A DNA stretch of 5,465 nt from positions 1-5,465 of the forward strand of contig CADBUK010000160.1 in NCBI GenBank assembly GCA_902797915.1, given 5' to 3'. How positions within the stretch are numbered: the stretch's first letter is position 1; each line of letters begins with the position of its first letter. The translations under genes were made by a program, and so were the position numbers. The notes beneath the pieces were generated by a model that made no database searches, was not told the origin of the DNA, and saw only the letters and a list, made by a program, of their open reading frames with translations. Shown piece by piece: positions 1 to 5,379 of this stretch. Source of the stretch: Oscillospiraceae bacterium. GTDB taxonomy: Bacteria; Bacillota; Clostridia; Oscillospirales; Acutalibacteraceae.

Positions 1-108
1 GACGAAGCGGCAAAGAAGTATAATCTTGAGGGCAATTATGTTGCAGGAGCAAACATTGCAGGCTTTGAAAAGGTTGCGGATGCAATGATTGCTCAGGGCG
101 TAGTTTAA
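1..108 (+). CDS. gdhA: NADP-type glutamate dehydrogenase, C-terminal 35 residues (5' end outside window)
   Basis: The first 36 codons, read from base 1 in frame, give 35 residues and a TAA stop. The tail contains NYVAGANIAGFEKVADAM followed by AQGVV. This closely matches the C-terminal helix of hexameric NADP-dependent glutamate dehydrogenases, where GANIAGFxKVADAMxAQG is well conserved. The enzyme reductively aminates 2-oxoglutarate with ammonia to give glutamate in the cytosol. Only the end is visible, so the catalytic Lys and coenzyme domain cannot be checked, and NADP specificity is inferred from similarity of the tail to the GdhA subfamily. It is followed on the same strand by pyrG after 129 bases containing a strong hairpin, so the two are probably separate or attenuated units. 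Confidence 0.88.
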   Translation, partial: DEAAKKYNLEGNYVAGANIAGFEKVADAMIAQGVV

Positions 109-113
109 TTAAT

Positions 114-155
114 CTATAACAAACGTTTATATATATTCTCTTACCTATAACAAAC
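114..155 (+). repeat. 11-bp direct repeat CTATAACAAAC in the pyrG leader
   Basis: The sequence CTATAACAAAC occurs exactly at 114-124 and again at 145-155. The start-to-start spacing is 31 bp, close to three helical turns, so both copies would face the same side of the DNA. The surrounding DNA is very AT-rich (several TATATA runs), which makes chance repetition easier. It could be a pair of protein-binding sites upstream of pyrG, or no more than composition. No known operator is recognised. Confidence 0.35.
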
Positions 156-171
156 TTCAAAATATATAGGC

Positions 172-212
172 AAAGGCGTTCTTTGACCGCTTCTTCGGCA
201 AAGAGCGCTTTT
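172..212 (+). terminator. Strong leader hairpin: gdhA terminator or pyrG attenuator
   Basis: A 14-bp stem pairs 172-185 with 199-212, with two G-U pairs and no mismatch. The 13-base loop can add an inner CCG/CGG pairing (187-189 with 196-198). The 3' arm ends in TTTT, and the sequence continues GACTTTG, so the U-tract is interrupted and only moderately good. The hairpin starts 64 bases after the gdhA stop and ends 12 bases before the pyrG Shine-Dalgarno. It could be the gdhA terminator or an attenuator in the pyrG leader. Firmicute pyrG genes are known to be controlled by leader attenuation, but the GGGC start typical of the CTP-sensing Bacillus mechanism is not evident here. Confidence 0.6.
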
Positions 213-224
213 GACTTTGTAAGC

Positions 225-231
225 AGAGGTG
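225..231 (+). promoter_or_regulatory. pyrG ribosome binding site
   Basis: AGAGGTG lies 6 bases before the ATG at 238. It decides the start codon, because the alternative in-frame GTG at 229-231 is part of this motif. Confidence 0.8.
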
Positions 232-237
232 ATTGTA

Positions 238-1839
238 ATGACTAAATATATTTTTGTAACAGGCGGCGTAGTATCGGGGCTCGGCAAGGGCATTACTGCT
301 GCTTCGCTCGGCAGACTTTTAAAGGCGCGCGGCTTAAAGGTTGCGGCGCAGAAGCTTGACCCGTACATTAACGTTGACCCCGGCACGATGAGCCCCTTCC
401 AGCACGGCGAGGTTTACGTTACCGAGGACGGCGCCGAAACCGACCTTGACCTCGGACATTACGAAAGATTTATTGACGAAAACCTTAACAAATACTCAAA
501 CCTTACAACAGGCAAGGTTTACTGGAACGTGCTTAACAAGGAGCGCCGCGGAGAATACCTTGGCTCAACCGTTCAGGTTATTCCCCACATCACAAATGAA
601 ATCAAGGAATTTGTATATTCCGTGGGCAAAAAGACGGACGCCGACGTGGTTATTACCGAAATCGGCGGAACTATCGGCGACATTGAAAGCCAGCCGTTTA
701 TTGAGGCTGTGCGCCAGATTTCGCTTGAGGTAGGCAGGGAAAACAGCCTGTTTATCCACGTTACGCTCGTTCCGTTTTTAAGCGGCTCTGACGAGCATAA
801 AACAAAGCCCACCCAGCACTCCGTTAAAGAGCTGCAGGGTATGGGCGTTAACCCGAACATAATCGTACTGAGGTGCGACAGACCGCTCGAGGAAGCAATC
901 TTCCACAAAATCTCGCTTTTCTGCAACGTTAAGCCCGACTGCGTAATTGAAAACATTACGCTGCCGAACCTTTACGAAGCGCCGCTGATGCTGGAAAAAT
1001 CAAACTTTTCCGAAATCGTGTGCCGCGAGCTCAACATAAAAGCAGCCGAGCCCGATTTGGCGGAATGGACTGCGCTTGTTGAAAAAATCAAGGCGGAGCG
1101 CAAGGAGGTATGCATAGGGCTCGTGGGCAAATACGTTGAGCTGCACGACGCTTACCTTTCGGTTGCGGAGGCGCTTAGGCACGCGGGCTATTACCACGAC
1201 GCAAAGGTTAAAATCCGCTGGATTGATTCCGAAACGATTACAAACGAAACCGCGCCCGAAATCCTTGCGGGGCTTGACGGCATTATCGTCCCCGGCGGCT
1301 TCGGCAGCAGGGGCATTGAGGGTATGATTGCCGCCGCAAAATACGCGAGGGAAAACGATGTGTCCTACTTCGGAATCTGCCTTGGAATGCAAATTGCGGT
1401 TATTGAATACGCAAGAGACGTTGCAGGGCTTGCCGACGCGGATTCGGGCGAGTTTAACGAAACCTGCAGGCACAAGGTTATTGACTTTATGCCCGGTCAG
1501 TACGAGGATATTGACAAGGGCGGAACGCTGCGTCTTGGCGCATACCCCTGCGTTTTACAGAAGGGCACGGTTATCCGTTCGTTATACGGCACAAAGGGCA
1601 TAAGCGAGCGCCACCGCCACCGCTACGAGTTTAACAACGACTACCGCGAGCTGCTGCAGAAAAAGGGCTTGACGCTGAGCGGACTTTCCCCCGACAACAG
1701 ACTGGTTGAAACCGTTGAGCTGACGGACAGGGATTTTTACATAGGCGTTCAGTACCACCCCGAATTCAAGAGCAGGCCGAACAAGCCGCATCCCCTTTTC
1801 AAAGGCTTCATCAAAGCCGCGCTTGATAAAAAGGCATAA
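238..1839 (+). CDS. pyrG: CTP synthase (glutamine-hydrolysing)
   Basis: This enzyme makes CTP from UTP, ATP and glutamine, the last step of pyrimidine nucleotide synthesis, in the cytosol. The product is 533 residues, the usual length. The N-terminal synthase domain begins MTKYIFVTGG, with a P-loop at about 9-18 (GGVVSGLGKG), then KLDPYINVDPGTMSP near 39-53, and the Mg-binding Asp71 and Glu141 expected from the E. coli enzyme. The C-terminal class I glutaminase domain has the PGGFGSRG oxyanion/lid region, nucleophile Cys381 in GICLGMQ, and His507/Glu509 in QYHPEF. All catalytic residues are present. The ATG at 238 is chosen because AGAGGTG at 225-231 sits 6 bases upstream. An in-frame GTG at 229 lies inside that Shine-Dalgarno and would add three unsupported residues. 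It is followed by its own terminator. No convincing promoter is visible in the AT-rich leader. Confidence 0.98.
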   Translation: MTKYIFVTGGVVSGLGKGITAASLGRLLKARGLKVAAQKLDPYINVDPGTMSPFQHGEVYVTEDGAETDLDLGHYERFIDENLNKYSNLTTGKVYWNVLNKERRGEYLGSTVQVIPHITNEIKEFVYSVGKKTDADVVITEIGGTIGDIESQPFIEAVRQISLEVGRENSLFIHVTLVPFLSGSDEHKTKPTQHSVKELQGMGVNPNIIVLRCDRPLEEAIFHKISLFCNVKPDCVIENITLPNLYEAPLMLEKSNFSEIVCRELNIKAAEPDLAEWTALVEKIKAERKEVCIGLVGKYVELHDAYLSVAEALRHAGYYHDAKVKIRWIDSETITNETAPEILAGLDGIIVPGGFGSRGIEGMIAAAKYARENDVSYFGICLGMQIAVIEYARDVAGLADADSGEFNETCRHKVIDFMPGQYEDIDKGGTLRLGAYPCVLQKGTVIRSLYGTKGISERHRHRYEFNNDYRELLQKKGLTLSGLSPDNRLVETVELTDRDFYIGVQYHPEFKSRPNKPHPLFKGFIKAALDKKA

Positions 1840-1842
1840 CAG

Positions 1843-1878
1843 AAAAAATCAGGCTGTAGCAATACAGTCTGATTTTTT
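1843..1878 (+). terminator. Intrinsic terminator of pyrG
   Basis: A 16-bp stem pairs 1843-1858 with 1863-1878, with a single G-U pair and a GCAA tetraloop (GNRA type). The stem ends in TTTTTT followed by GTTT. It begins three bases after the pyrG stop codon. This is a textbook Rho-independent terminator, and its last bases run almost directly into the -35 box of the next gene. Confidence 0.95.
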
Positions 1879-1880
1879 GT

Positions 1881-1909
1881 TTGCAAGATATAAACGCTTG
1901 TGCTATAAT
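1881..1909 (+). promoter_or_regulatory. Promoter of the lipoprotein gene (extended -10)
   Basis: TTGCAA at 1881-1886 and TATAAT at 1904-1909 are separated by exactly 17 bases. A TG one base before the -10 (TGCTATAAT) makes it an extended -10 promoter. Transcription would start near 1916, leaving a leader of about 23 bases. This is a housekeeping sigma-A type promoter. No operator is seen. Confidence 0.88.
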
Positions 1910-1938
1910 GTGTGTAATCAGAATTTAAGGAGAATGGT

Positions 1939-2478
1939 ATGAAAAGAATTATTGCTTTAGCTTTAACCGTGTTGATAGTTGCGGGCAGCGCGTTCGCGCT
2001 TTCAAGCTGCTCAAAAAATCAGAAGAATAACGACGAAAGCACCACCGCCGCAGAGGCTTCAACCGAGCCTGCAACGGTAAGCGCTAAGATTTCAAAGGCA
2101 GAGATATACGTTACCTACAACACTGCGGACTATACCTACGACGAGGATTTGGCGCAGATTTCAAGCAAGGACGGCAATGCTTACCTTTACGCCAAGGGGC
2201 TTGACGAAAGCGAGCTCGGCGCACGCCGCGACAGCTTTAACGCGCTTGAGAATAACGACAAGCTGAAAAACGTTTATTACAGCCAGCTGCAGCTTGGCGA
2301 AAACACGGCGCAGACCGCTGTTTATACCGACGGCAAGAACTTTTACAAGCGTTATTTCATTGAGCTTGCAACGCCGACAAGCGAGCTTTACGGAATTGAA
2401 ATTCAGACAAATTTAGGCTCGGACAAAACGCCCGAATACGATTTTGACGAAATGGTAAAATCGCTTGAAATTAAATAA
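1939..2478 (+). CDS. Small secreted lipoprotein of unknown function
   Basis: The product is 179 residues. The N-terminus is a lipoprotein signal peptide: MKRI, a hydrophobic stretch to about residue 20, then lipobox LSSC with the lipidated Cys at 24. Residues 25-50 form a polar Ser/Thr/Glu/Ala-rich linker that would hold the folded part away from the membrane. From about 51 to 179 there is one small domain of alternating polar and aromatic residues (for example KNVYYSQLQL and NFYKRYFIEL) ending in FDEMVKSLEIK. An ending of the form 'xxxSLxxK' after an Asp/Phe-rich stretch is reminiscent of PsbP/Mog1-like lipoproteins, but this is only a guess. No catalytic motif is visible. The ATG at 1939 has AAGGAG at 1927-1932, 6 bases upstream. 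The gene stands alone, with its own promoter and terminator, between pyrG and convergent fucI. Confidence 0.9.
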   Translation: MKRIIALALTVLIVAGSAFALSSCSKNQKNNDESTTAAEASTEPATVSAKISKAEIYVTYNTADYTYDEDLAQISSKDGNAYLYAKGLDESELGARRDSFNALENNDKLKNVYYSQLQLGENTAQTAVYTDGKNFYKRYFIELATPTSELYGIEIQTNLGSDKTPEYDFDEMVKSLEIK

Positions 2479-2489
2479 CACAAGCATAA

Positions 2490-2521
2490 AAAAAGACTGC
2501 ATTTCAAAATGCAGTCTTTTT
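2490..2521. terminator. Bidirectional terminator shared by the lipoprotein gene and fucI
   Basis: A perfect 14-bp stem pairs 2490-2503 with 2508-2521 around a TCAA loop. The core is GACTGCATT/AATGCAGTC. The + strand ends in TTTTT then GTTTT. The - strand ends in seven Ts. It starts 11 bases after the lipoprotein stop and lies 8 bases beyond the fucI stop, so it can end transcription from both convergent genes. Confidence 0.93.
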
Positions 2522-2529
2522 GTTTTGCC

Positions 2530-4314
2530 TTATTTATACATAGGTCCGTAGGTTGCGCAGGCGCGGTAATCGGCGGACTGAGTATCCTCCGTGCCGAACG
2601 CCGCCCAGGAGTGCGGGCGGAAAATTCTGCTCTCATCAACATTGTGCATATTTACGGGAATACGCAGCATTGAAGCAAGAGTAATAAGCTCTGCGCCAAC
2701 GTGGCCGTAAACGGTTACGCCGTGGTTTGCGCCCCAGTTAGCCATAACGCTGTAAACGTCCTTAAACGCGCCCTTGCCCGTAAGGTTCGGAACGAACCAG
2801 GTTGTAGGCCAAGTGGGGTCAGTGCGCTTATCAATAACGTTATGAATTTCGTCAGGCAGGTCGGCGGTGTAGCCCTCAGCAAGCTGAAGCACGGGGCCGA
2901 TACCCTCGATAACGTTAACGCGAAGCATTGTAACGGGCATTTCTGCGTGGCAGCGGAAATGGCTTGAGAAGCCGCCGCCTCTGAAATACTCATAATTCGC
3001 TCTGCACCAGTCGGTTGCGTCAAGGCAAGCCTTAATGTCCTCATCGGTCATATCCCAGAACGGCTTCATACAGCCCTTGCCCTCGGCGTTCTTTGAAGCG
3101 CCGCTGCCGTCAAGCGCGGTTGCGCCCGAATTGATAAGATGGATAAATCCGTTTGCCGCAACGCCCTCGGGCTTAACGCCCGTAACGCGCTCGCAAGCCT
3201 CGGGGCTCCAGTAAGTGCGCACGTCGTGGAAGCAGGGCGCAGTGTTTGTAACAAGCGTGCCGAGCATCATAGCAACGCAGTTAAGCGTGTCGTTTTCAGT
3301 TGCGAAAGGAGTGGGCGCCTTTTTGCCGTTCCAGTCAAAAGAGCTTGCCATAATAGCCTCTGTAAAGTCAGCATTAGGCAGCCAGTCGGTCCACTGACGC
3401 TGACCCTGAAAACCGCCCGCAAACGCGTTCTTGCCAAGCGCTTCCTCGTGCCAGCCCATTTCGTCCAGCTTTTTGTTGCCGTAAAGAATGTCGCGCATTA
3501 CCATAGTCATCTTGGTAATGAATTCCCAGTCCTTATCAGGCTCAACAACCTTTGATTTTGTAATGATTTCGGGCAGGTTTTTGCCTGCGTTGCAGTCAAA
3601 GCCCTCCTTGCAGTTTGCCTTAACCCAGGCAAGCGCCTTTTCATATTCGTCCTTATCGTAAATTTCAAGAGTTATTCTGCGGATAATTTCGGTCATATCA
3701 ACCCACTCCGCGCGGATGCCGAAATATTTTTGGAACATATCGGCATTACAATAGCTGCCTGCAATACCCATTGCAACGCCGCCGAAATTAACGTAAGCCT
3801 TATTTTTCATCCAGCCGACGCTTACGGCACAGCGTGCAAAGCGCAAAATCTTCTGCGCAACGTCGTCGGGGATTTCAGTGTCTGTAATATCCTGAACATC
3901 CTTGCCGTAAATTGAGAACGCGGGCAGCCCCTTCTGAGCATAAGCAGCCATAACAGCGGCAAGGTAAACTGCACCCGGACGCTCCGTGCCGTTAAAGCCC
4001 CATACAGCCTTAATAGTCTGCGGGTCCATATCAAAGGTTTCGCTGCCGTAGCACCAGCAAGGCGTTACGGAAAGGGTTGCAACAACGTTTTCCTTTGAAA
4101 ACTGCTCCGCACATTTTGCGGCCTCAGCGCCGCCGCCGATGGTGGTTTCGCTGATAACGCACTGAACAGGAGTGCCGTCGGGATAACGCAGGGTGCTTTC
4201 AATAAGCTCCTTTGCGGCTGCAGCCATTCCCATAGTCTGATTTTCAAGGCTTTCCCTGACGCCGCCCCAGCGGCCGTCAATTACGGGTCTAATACCGATT
4301 TTTGGATACAACAT
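2530..4314 (-). CDS. fucI: L-fucose isomerase
   Basis: This cytosolic, Mn-dependent aldose-ketose isomerase converts L-fucose to L-fuculose. The family also accepts D-arabinose. The product is 594 residues, against about 591 in E. coli, and aligns along its whole length: PKIGIRPVIDGR at 4-15, TPCWCYGSE at 84-92, WGFNGTERPGAVYLAA at 105-120, GGFQGQRQWTDW at 300-311, and WPTTWF at 502-507. The metal and catalytic residues known from E. coli FucI (Glu337, Asp361, His528) appear with a constant +3 offset as Glu340 (ATEND), Asp364 (HDVRTYWSP) and His531 (GANHGV), so it should be active. GGAGGA, complementary to + 4321-4326, lies 6 bases before the ATG. A further ATG at 4319 is out of frame and too close to that site. 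No fucK, fucA or transporter gene is adjacent. A D-arabinose role is possible. Confidence 0.97.
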   Translation of the reverse strand: MLYPKIGIRPVIDGRWGGVRESLENQTMGMAAAAKELIESTLRYPDGTPVQCVISETTIGGGAEAAKCAEQFSKENVVATLSVTPCWCYGSETFDMDPQTIKAVWGFNGTERPGAVYLAAVMAAYAQKGLPAFSIYGKDVQDITDTEIPDDVAQKILRFARCAVSVGWMKNKAYVNFGGVAMGIAGSYCNADMFQKYFGIRAEWVDMTEIIRRITLEIYDKDEYEKALAWVKANCKEGFDCNAGKNLPEIITKSKVVEPDKDWEFITKMTMVMRDILYGNKKLDEMGWHEEALGKNAFAGGFQGQRQWTDWLPNADFTEAIMASSFDWNGKKAPTPFATENDTLNCVAMMLGTLVTNTAPCFHDVRTYWSPEACERVTGVKPEGVAANGFIHLINSGATALDGSGASKNAEGKGCMKPFWDMTDEDIKACLDATDWCRANYEYFRGGGFSSHFRCHAEMPVTMLRVNVIEGIGPVLQLAEGYTADLPDEIHNVIDKRTDPTWPTTWFVPNLTGKGAFKDVYSVMANWGANHGVTVYGHVGAELITLASMLRIPVNMHNVDESRIFRPHSWAAFGTEDTQSADYRACATYGPMYK

Positions 4315-4345
4315 AACATTTCCTCCGAAAAATAGATTTGTATAT

Positions 4346-4374
4346 ATTATATCAAACGCAAATTATTATTACAA
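4346..4374 (-). promoter_or_regulatory. Promoter of fucI (extended -10)
   Basis: On the - strand, TTGTAA (4374-4369) and TATAAT (4351-4346) are 17 bases apart. A TG one base before the -10 (TGATATAAT) gives an extended -10. The untranslated leader would be only about 25 bases, containing GGAGGA at 4326-4321. It lies between the stop of the upstream ORF (4401) and fucI, so fucI can be transcribed alone. No clear catabolite-repression or regulator palindrome is seen. Confidence 0.88.
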
Positions 4375-4400
4375 CCATTGTTTTACAGACTGACAGTGTA

Positions 4401-5045
4401 TTATTCTATATCCTTATCATCGTCCGTAAGTCTTTCTCCGCGGTACCTGAAGCATATAACGTCAATCAACAGTGCTGCCGCAAAGATTAGCACCATTAAG
4501 CCCGTCCATTCATCGCGGATAACAAAAGGCGTTGTCATATCCTCAGTGCAGATGAAAACAACAATTGAGATAATAACCACAATGATTTCAAGCACCAGGC
4601 CGATAAAGAACCTTTTGATGAACCGTTTTAACCTATCGACAACAAAGTCCATACCAACATAGCTTTCATATTTATTTATCAGCTTTTTGGCAACCCTGTA
4701 CTGCCCGTATTTTTTGCGTGTAAATAAAAGCGGAATAAGAGTTATTACCGTAAATATTACGCAAACCAGATTTAACAGAGCCCAGTTCTTTGCCGCAACA
4801 ACATGGCCTTCCGTGCCGACATTTCCGCCGCTTTCCTGCGGGGGATTGTCAACATCGACGGGATTCAAACGCGGAACCACGGTACAAAACAGAACAGCGC
4901 GTCCGTTTGTGGTAACATCTGCGCAGGTTGAAAGCGCAATGATTTTGCGAACGTCCTTATCGCTCATATCAACGTAGTTCTGCGCATTTTTGTCAAGGTA
5001 ATCCATTAAAGATTTGAAAATTGAGGAAATGCCGCCGAATAACAT
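4401..5045 (-). CDS. C-terminal sortase fragment with three-helix membrane tail (probable 5'-truncated remnant)
   Basis: This 214-residue ORF starts in the middle of a sortase-like fold. Residues 11-60 (SLMDYLDKNAQ, then RKIIALSTC and NGRAVLFCTVVP) match the end of class B-like sortases: the LSTC motif with nucleophile Cys41 and the downstream Arg49. Sortases attach surface proteins to the cell wall. The N-terminal membrane anchor and the half with the catalytic His, usually 150 or more residues, are absent. After a Pro/Asn/Gly linker (60-85) come three predicted membrane helices at about 88-109, 147-167 and 181-199, with a basic stretch between the first two, and an acidic end. The ATG at 5045 has only a weak AGAGAA upstream. 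The frame stays open 24 more codons to a TAA at 5118-5120 without any ATG, GTG or TTG. No promoter is visible. It is therefore probably a pseudogene remnant, although the 214 codons are intact. Confidence 0.7.
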   Translation of the reverse strand: MLFGGISSIFKSLMDYLDKNAQNYVDMSDKDVRKIIALSTCADVTTNGRAVLFCTVVPRLNPVDVDNPPQESGGNVGTEGHVVAAKNWALLNLVCVIFTVITLIPLLFTRKKYGQYRVAKKLINKYESYVGMDFVVDRLKRFIKRFFIGLVLEIIVVIISIVVFICTEDMTTPFVIRDEWTGLMVLIFAAALLIDVICFRYRGERLTDDDKDIE

Positions 5046-5120
5046 AATGCGTTCTCTGGCTGAAATAATCTTTCCTACAGTTGAAGAATTCTTTAATAAC
5101 CAAGAAGAAACCGACAGTTA

Positions 5121-5152
5121 AAAAATGGGCAGAGGGATGAGAACCTCTGCCC
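5121..5152 (-). terminator. Terminator-like hairpin built from tRNA acceptor-stem sequence
   Basis: A perfect 9-bp stem GGGCAGAGG/CCTCTGCCC (5127-5135 with 5144-5152) has an 8-base loop. On the - strand it is followed by ATTTTTT. The 10 bases at 5126-5135 are identical to tRNA-Tyr positions 5383-5392, so the stem reuses the tRNA acceptor/T-arm junction sequence and adds an inverted copy of it. It would stop transcripts coming from the tRNA side before the sortase fragment. Confidence 0.75.
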
Positions 5153-5176
5153 TAATTGCTTTGACCTATAAAGAAA

Positions 5177-5220
5177 AGGAACCCGATTGCTTCATTACTG
5201 ATAGCAAATTTCGGATTCCT
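5177..5220 (-). terminator. Second terminator-like hairpin downstream of tRNA-Tyr
   Basis: Bases 5177-5186 pair with 5211-5220 (10 bp), and an inner TTGCT/AGCAA stem (5187-5191 with 5203-5207) is offset by a 3-base bulge. One pair is G-U only if the RNA is from the - strand and is an A-C mismatch on the + strand, which supports - strand function. The - strand 3' side continues TTTTCTTTAT. The loop is 11 bases and the tract is imperfect, so termination activity is uncertain. Confidence 0.5.
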
Positions 5221-5226
5221 CAACTC

Positions 5227-5246
5227 TGGTGGGCAGAGGTGGATTC
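5227..5246 (-). repeat. Exact 20-bp copy of the tRNA-Tyr 3' end (att-like direct repeat)
   Basis: The + strand sequence TGGTGGGCAGAGGTGGATTC here is identical to 5380-5399. Those bases encode the T-stem 3' side, acceptor stem 3' strand, discriminator and CCA of tRNA-Tyr. The orientation is the same and the distance is 153 bp. The match stops abruptly: the next bases are TCCTCC here and GAACCA in the tRNA. Integrases commonly use tRNA 3' ends and leave such direct repeats. No integrase is present in the window. Confidence 0.75.
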
Positions 5247-5335
5247 TCCTCTTGTTATCGAACAGTCCACCGGACTGTTCTCCCGAATTTTTTCAGCCTG
5301 CGGCTTTAAAATTCGGAACCTCGTTTCGAATCCAC
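5239..5335. repeat. Nested palindromic cassette next to tRNA-Tyr
   Basis: Three inverted repeats are arranged like a multi-branched fold. The outer arms GTGGATTC/GAATCCAC lie at 5239-5246 and 5328-5335. Inside are a 9-bp stem GAACAGTCC/GGACTGTTC (5260-5268 with 5272-5280) with a 3-base ACC loop, and a 9-bp stem CCGAATTTT/AAAATTCGG (5283-5291 with 5308-5316) that holds a further AGCC/GGCT hairpin with a TGC loop. The outer right arm with flank, TTCGAATCCAC at 5325-5335, is an inverted copy of the tRNA T-arm (5392-5402). It could be a MITE/REP-like repeat or a structured RNA. No family can be assigned. Confidence 0.6.
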
Positions 5336-5342
5336 TACAAAG

Positions 5343-5379
5343 AAAAACAACGAACAGACAAAAGCCTGTTCGCTGTTTT
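5343..5379 (-). terminator. Intrinsic terminator of tRNA-Tyr
   Basis: A 15-base arm at 5366-5380 pairs with 5343-5357 around an 8-base loop. One position is G-U on the - strand and an A-C mismatch on the + strand, so the hairpin is fully paired only in - strand RNA. The - strand 3' arm ends GTTGTTTTTCTTTG. The stem overlaps the last base of the encoded CCA, so the terminator directly abuts the tRNA. Confidence 0.85.

Larger units (their letters stand above)
5046..5379. other. 334-base gene-free spacer packed with hairpins and tRNA-derived repeats
   Basis: No credible protein gene lies here. ORFs on the + strand are antisense readings of the tRNA and palindromes. On the - strand, from the tRNA outward, the order is: tRNA terminator (5380-5343), nested palindromic cassette (5335-5239), exact copy of the tRNA 3' end (5246-5227), hairpin with T-rich flank (5220-5177), terminator-like hairpin (5152-5121), then 75 bases leading into the truncated sortase ORF in which no promoter is seen. 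Confidence 0.75.

Noticed and set aside
229..231. GTG as the pyrG start
   Set aside because: It lies inside the Shine-Dalgarno AGAGGTG. The ATG at 238 has correct spacing and gives the conserved N-terminus MTKYIFVTGG.
573..1473. Long - strand ORFs (127 and 157 codons) inside pyrG
   Set aside because: They are shadows of a strongly conserved + strand gene. They show no ribosome binding site and no recognisable domain.
2701..3555. + strand ORFs inside fucI, including one of 138 codons
   Set aside because: They are antisense to a complete, conserved fucI reading frame and show no start signals or protein-like motifs.
4375..4400. Terminator between the sortase fragment and fucI
   Set aside because: Only short imperfect ACTGTCAGT-type pairing is visible, without a stable stem or T-run.
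5227..5335. A second, degenerate tRNA-Tyr gene
   Set aside because: Only the 3' 20 bases match. There is no anticodon arm, D-arm or 5' acceptor strand, and the sequence between the outer arms forms unrelated hairpins.
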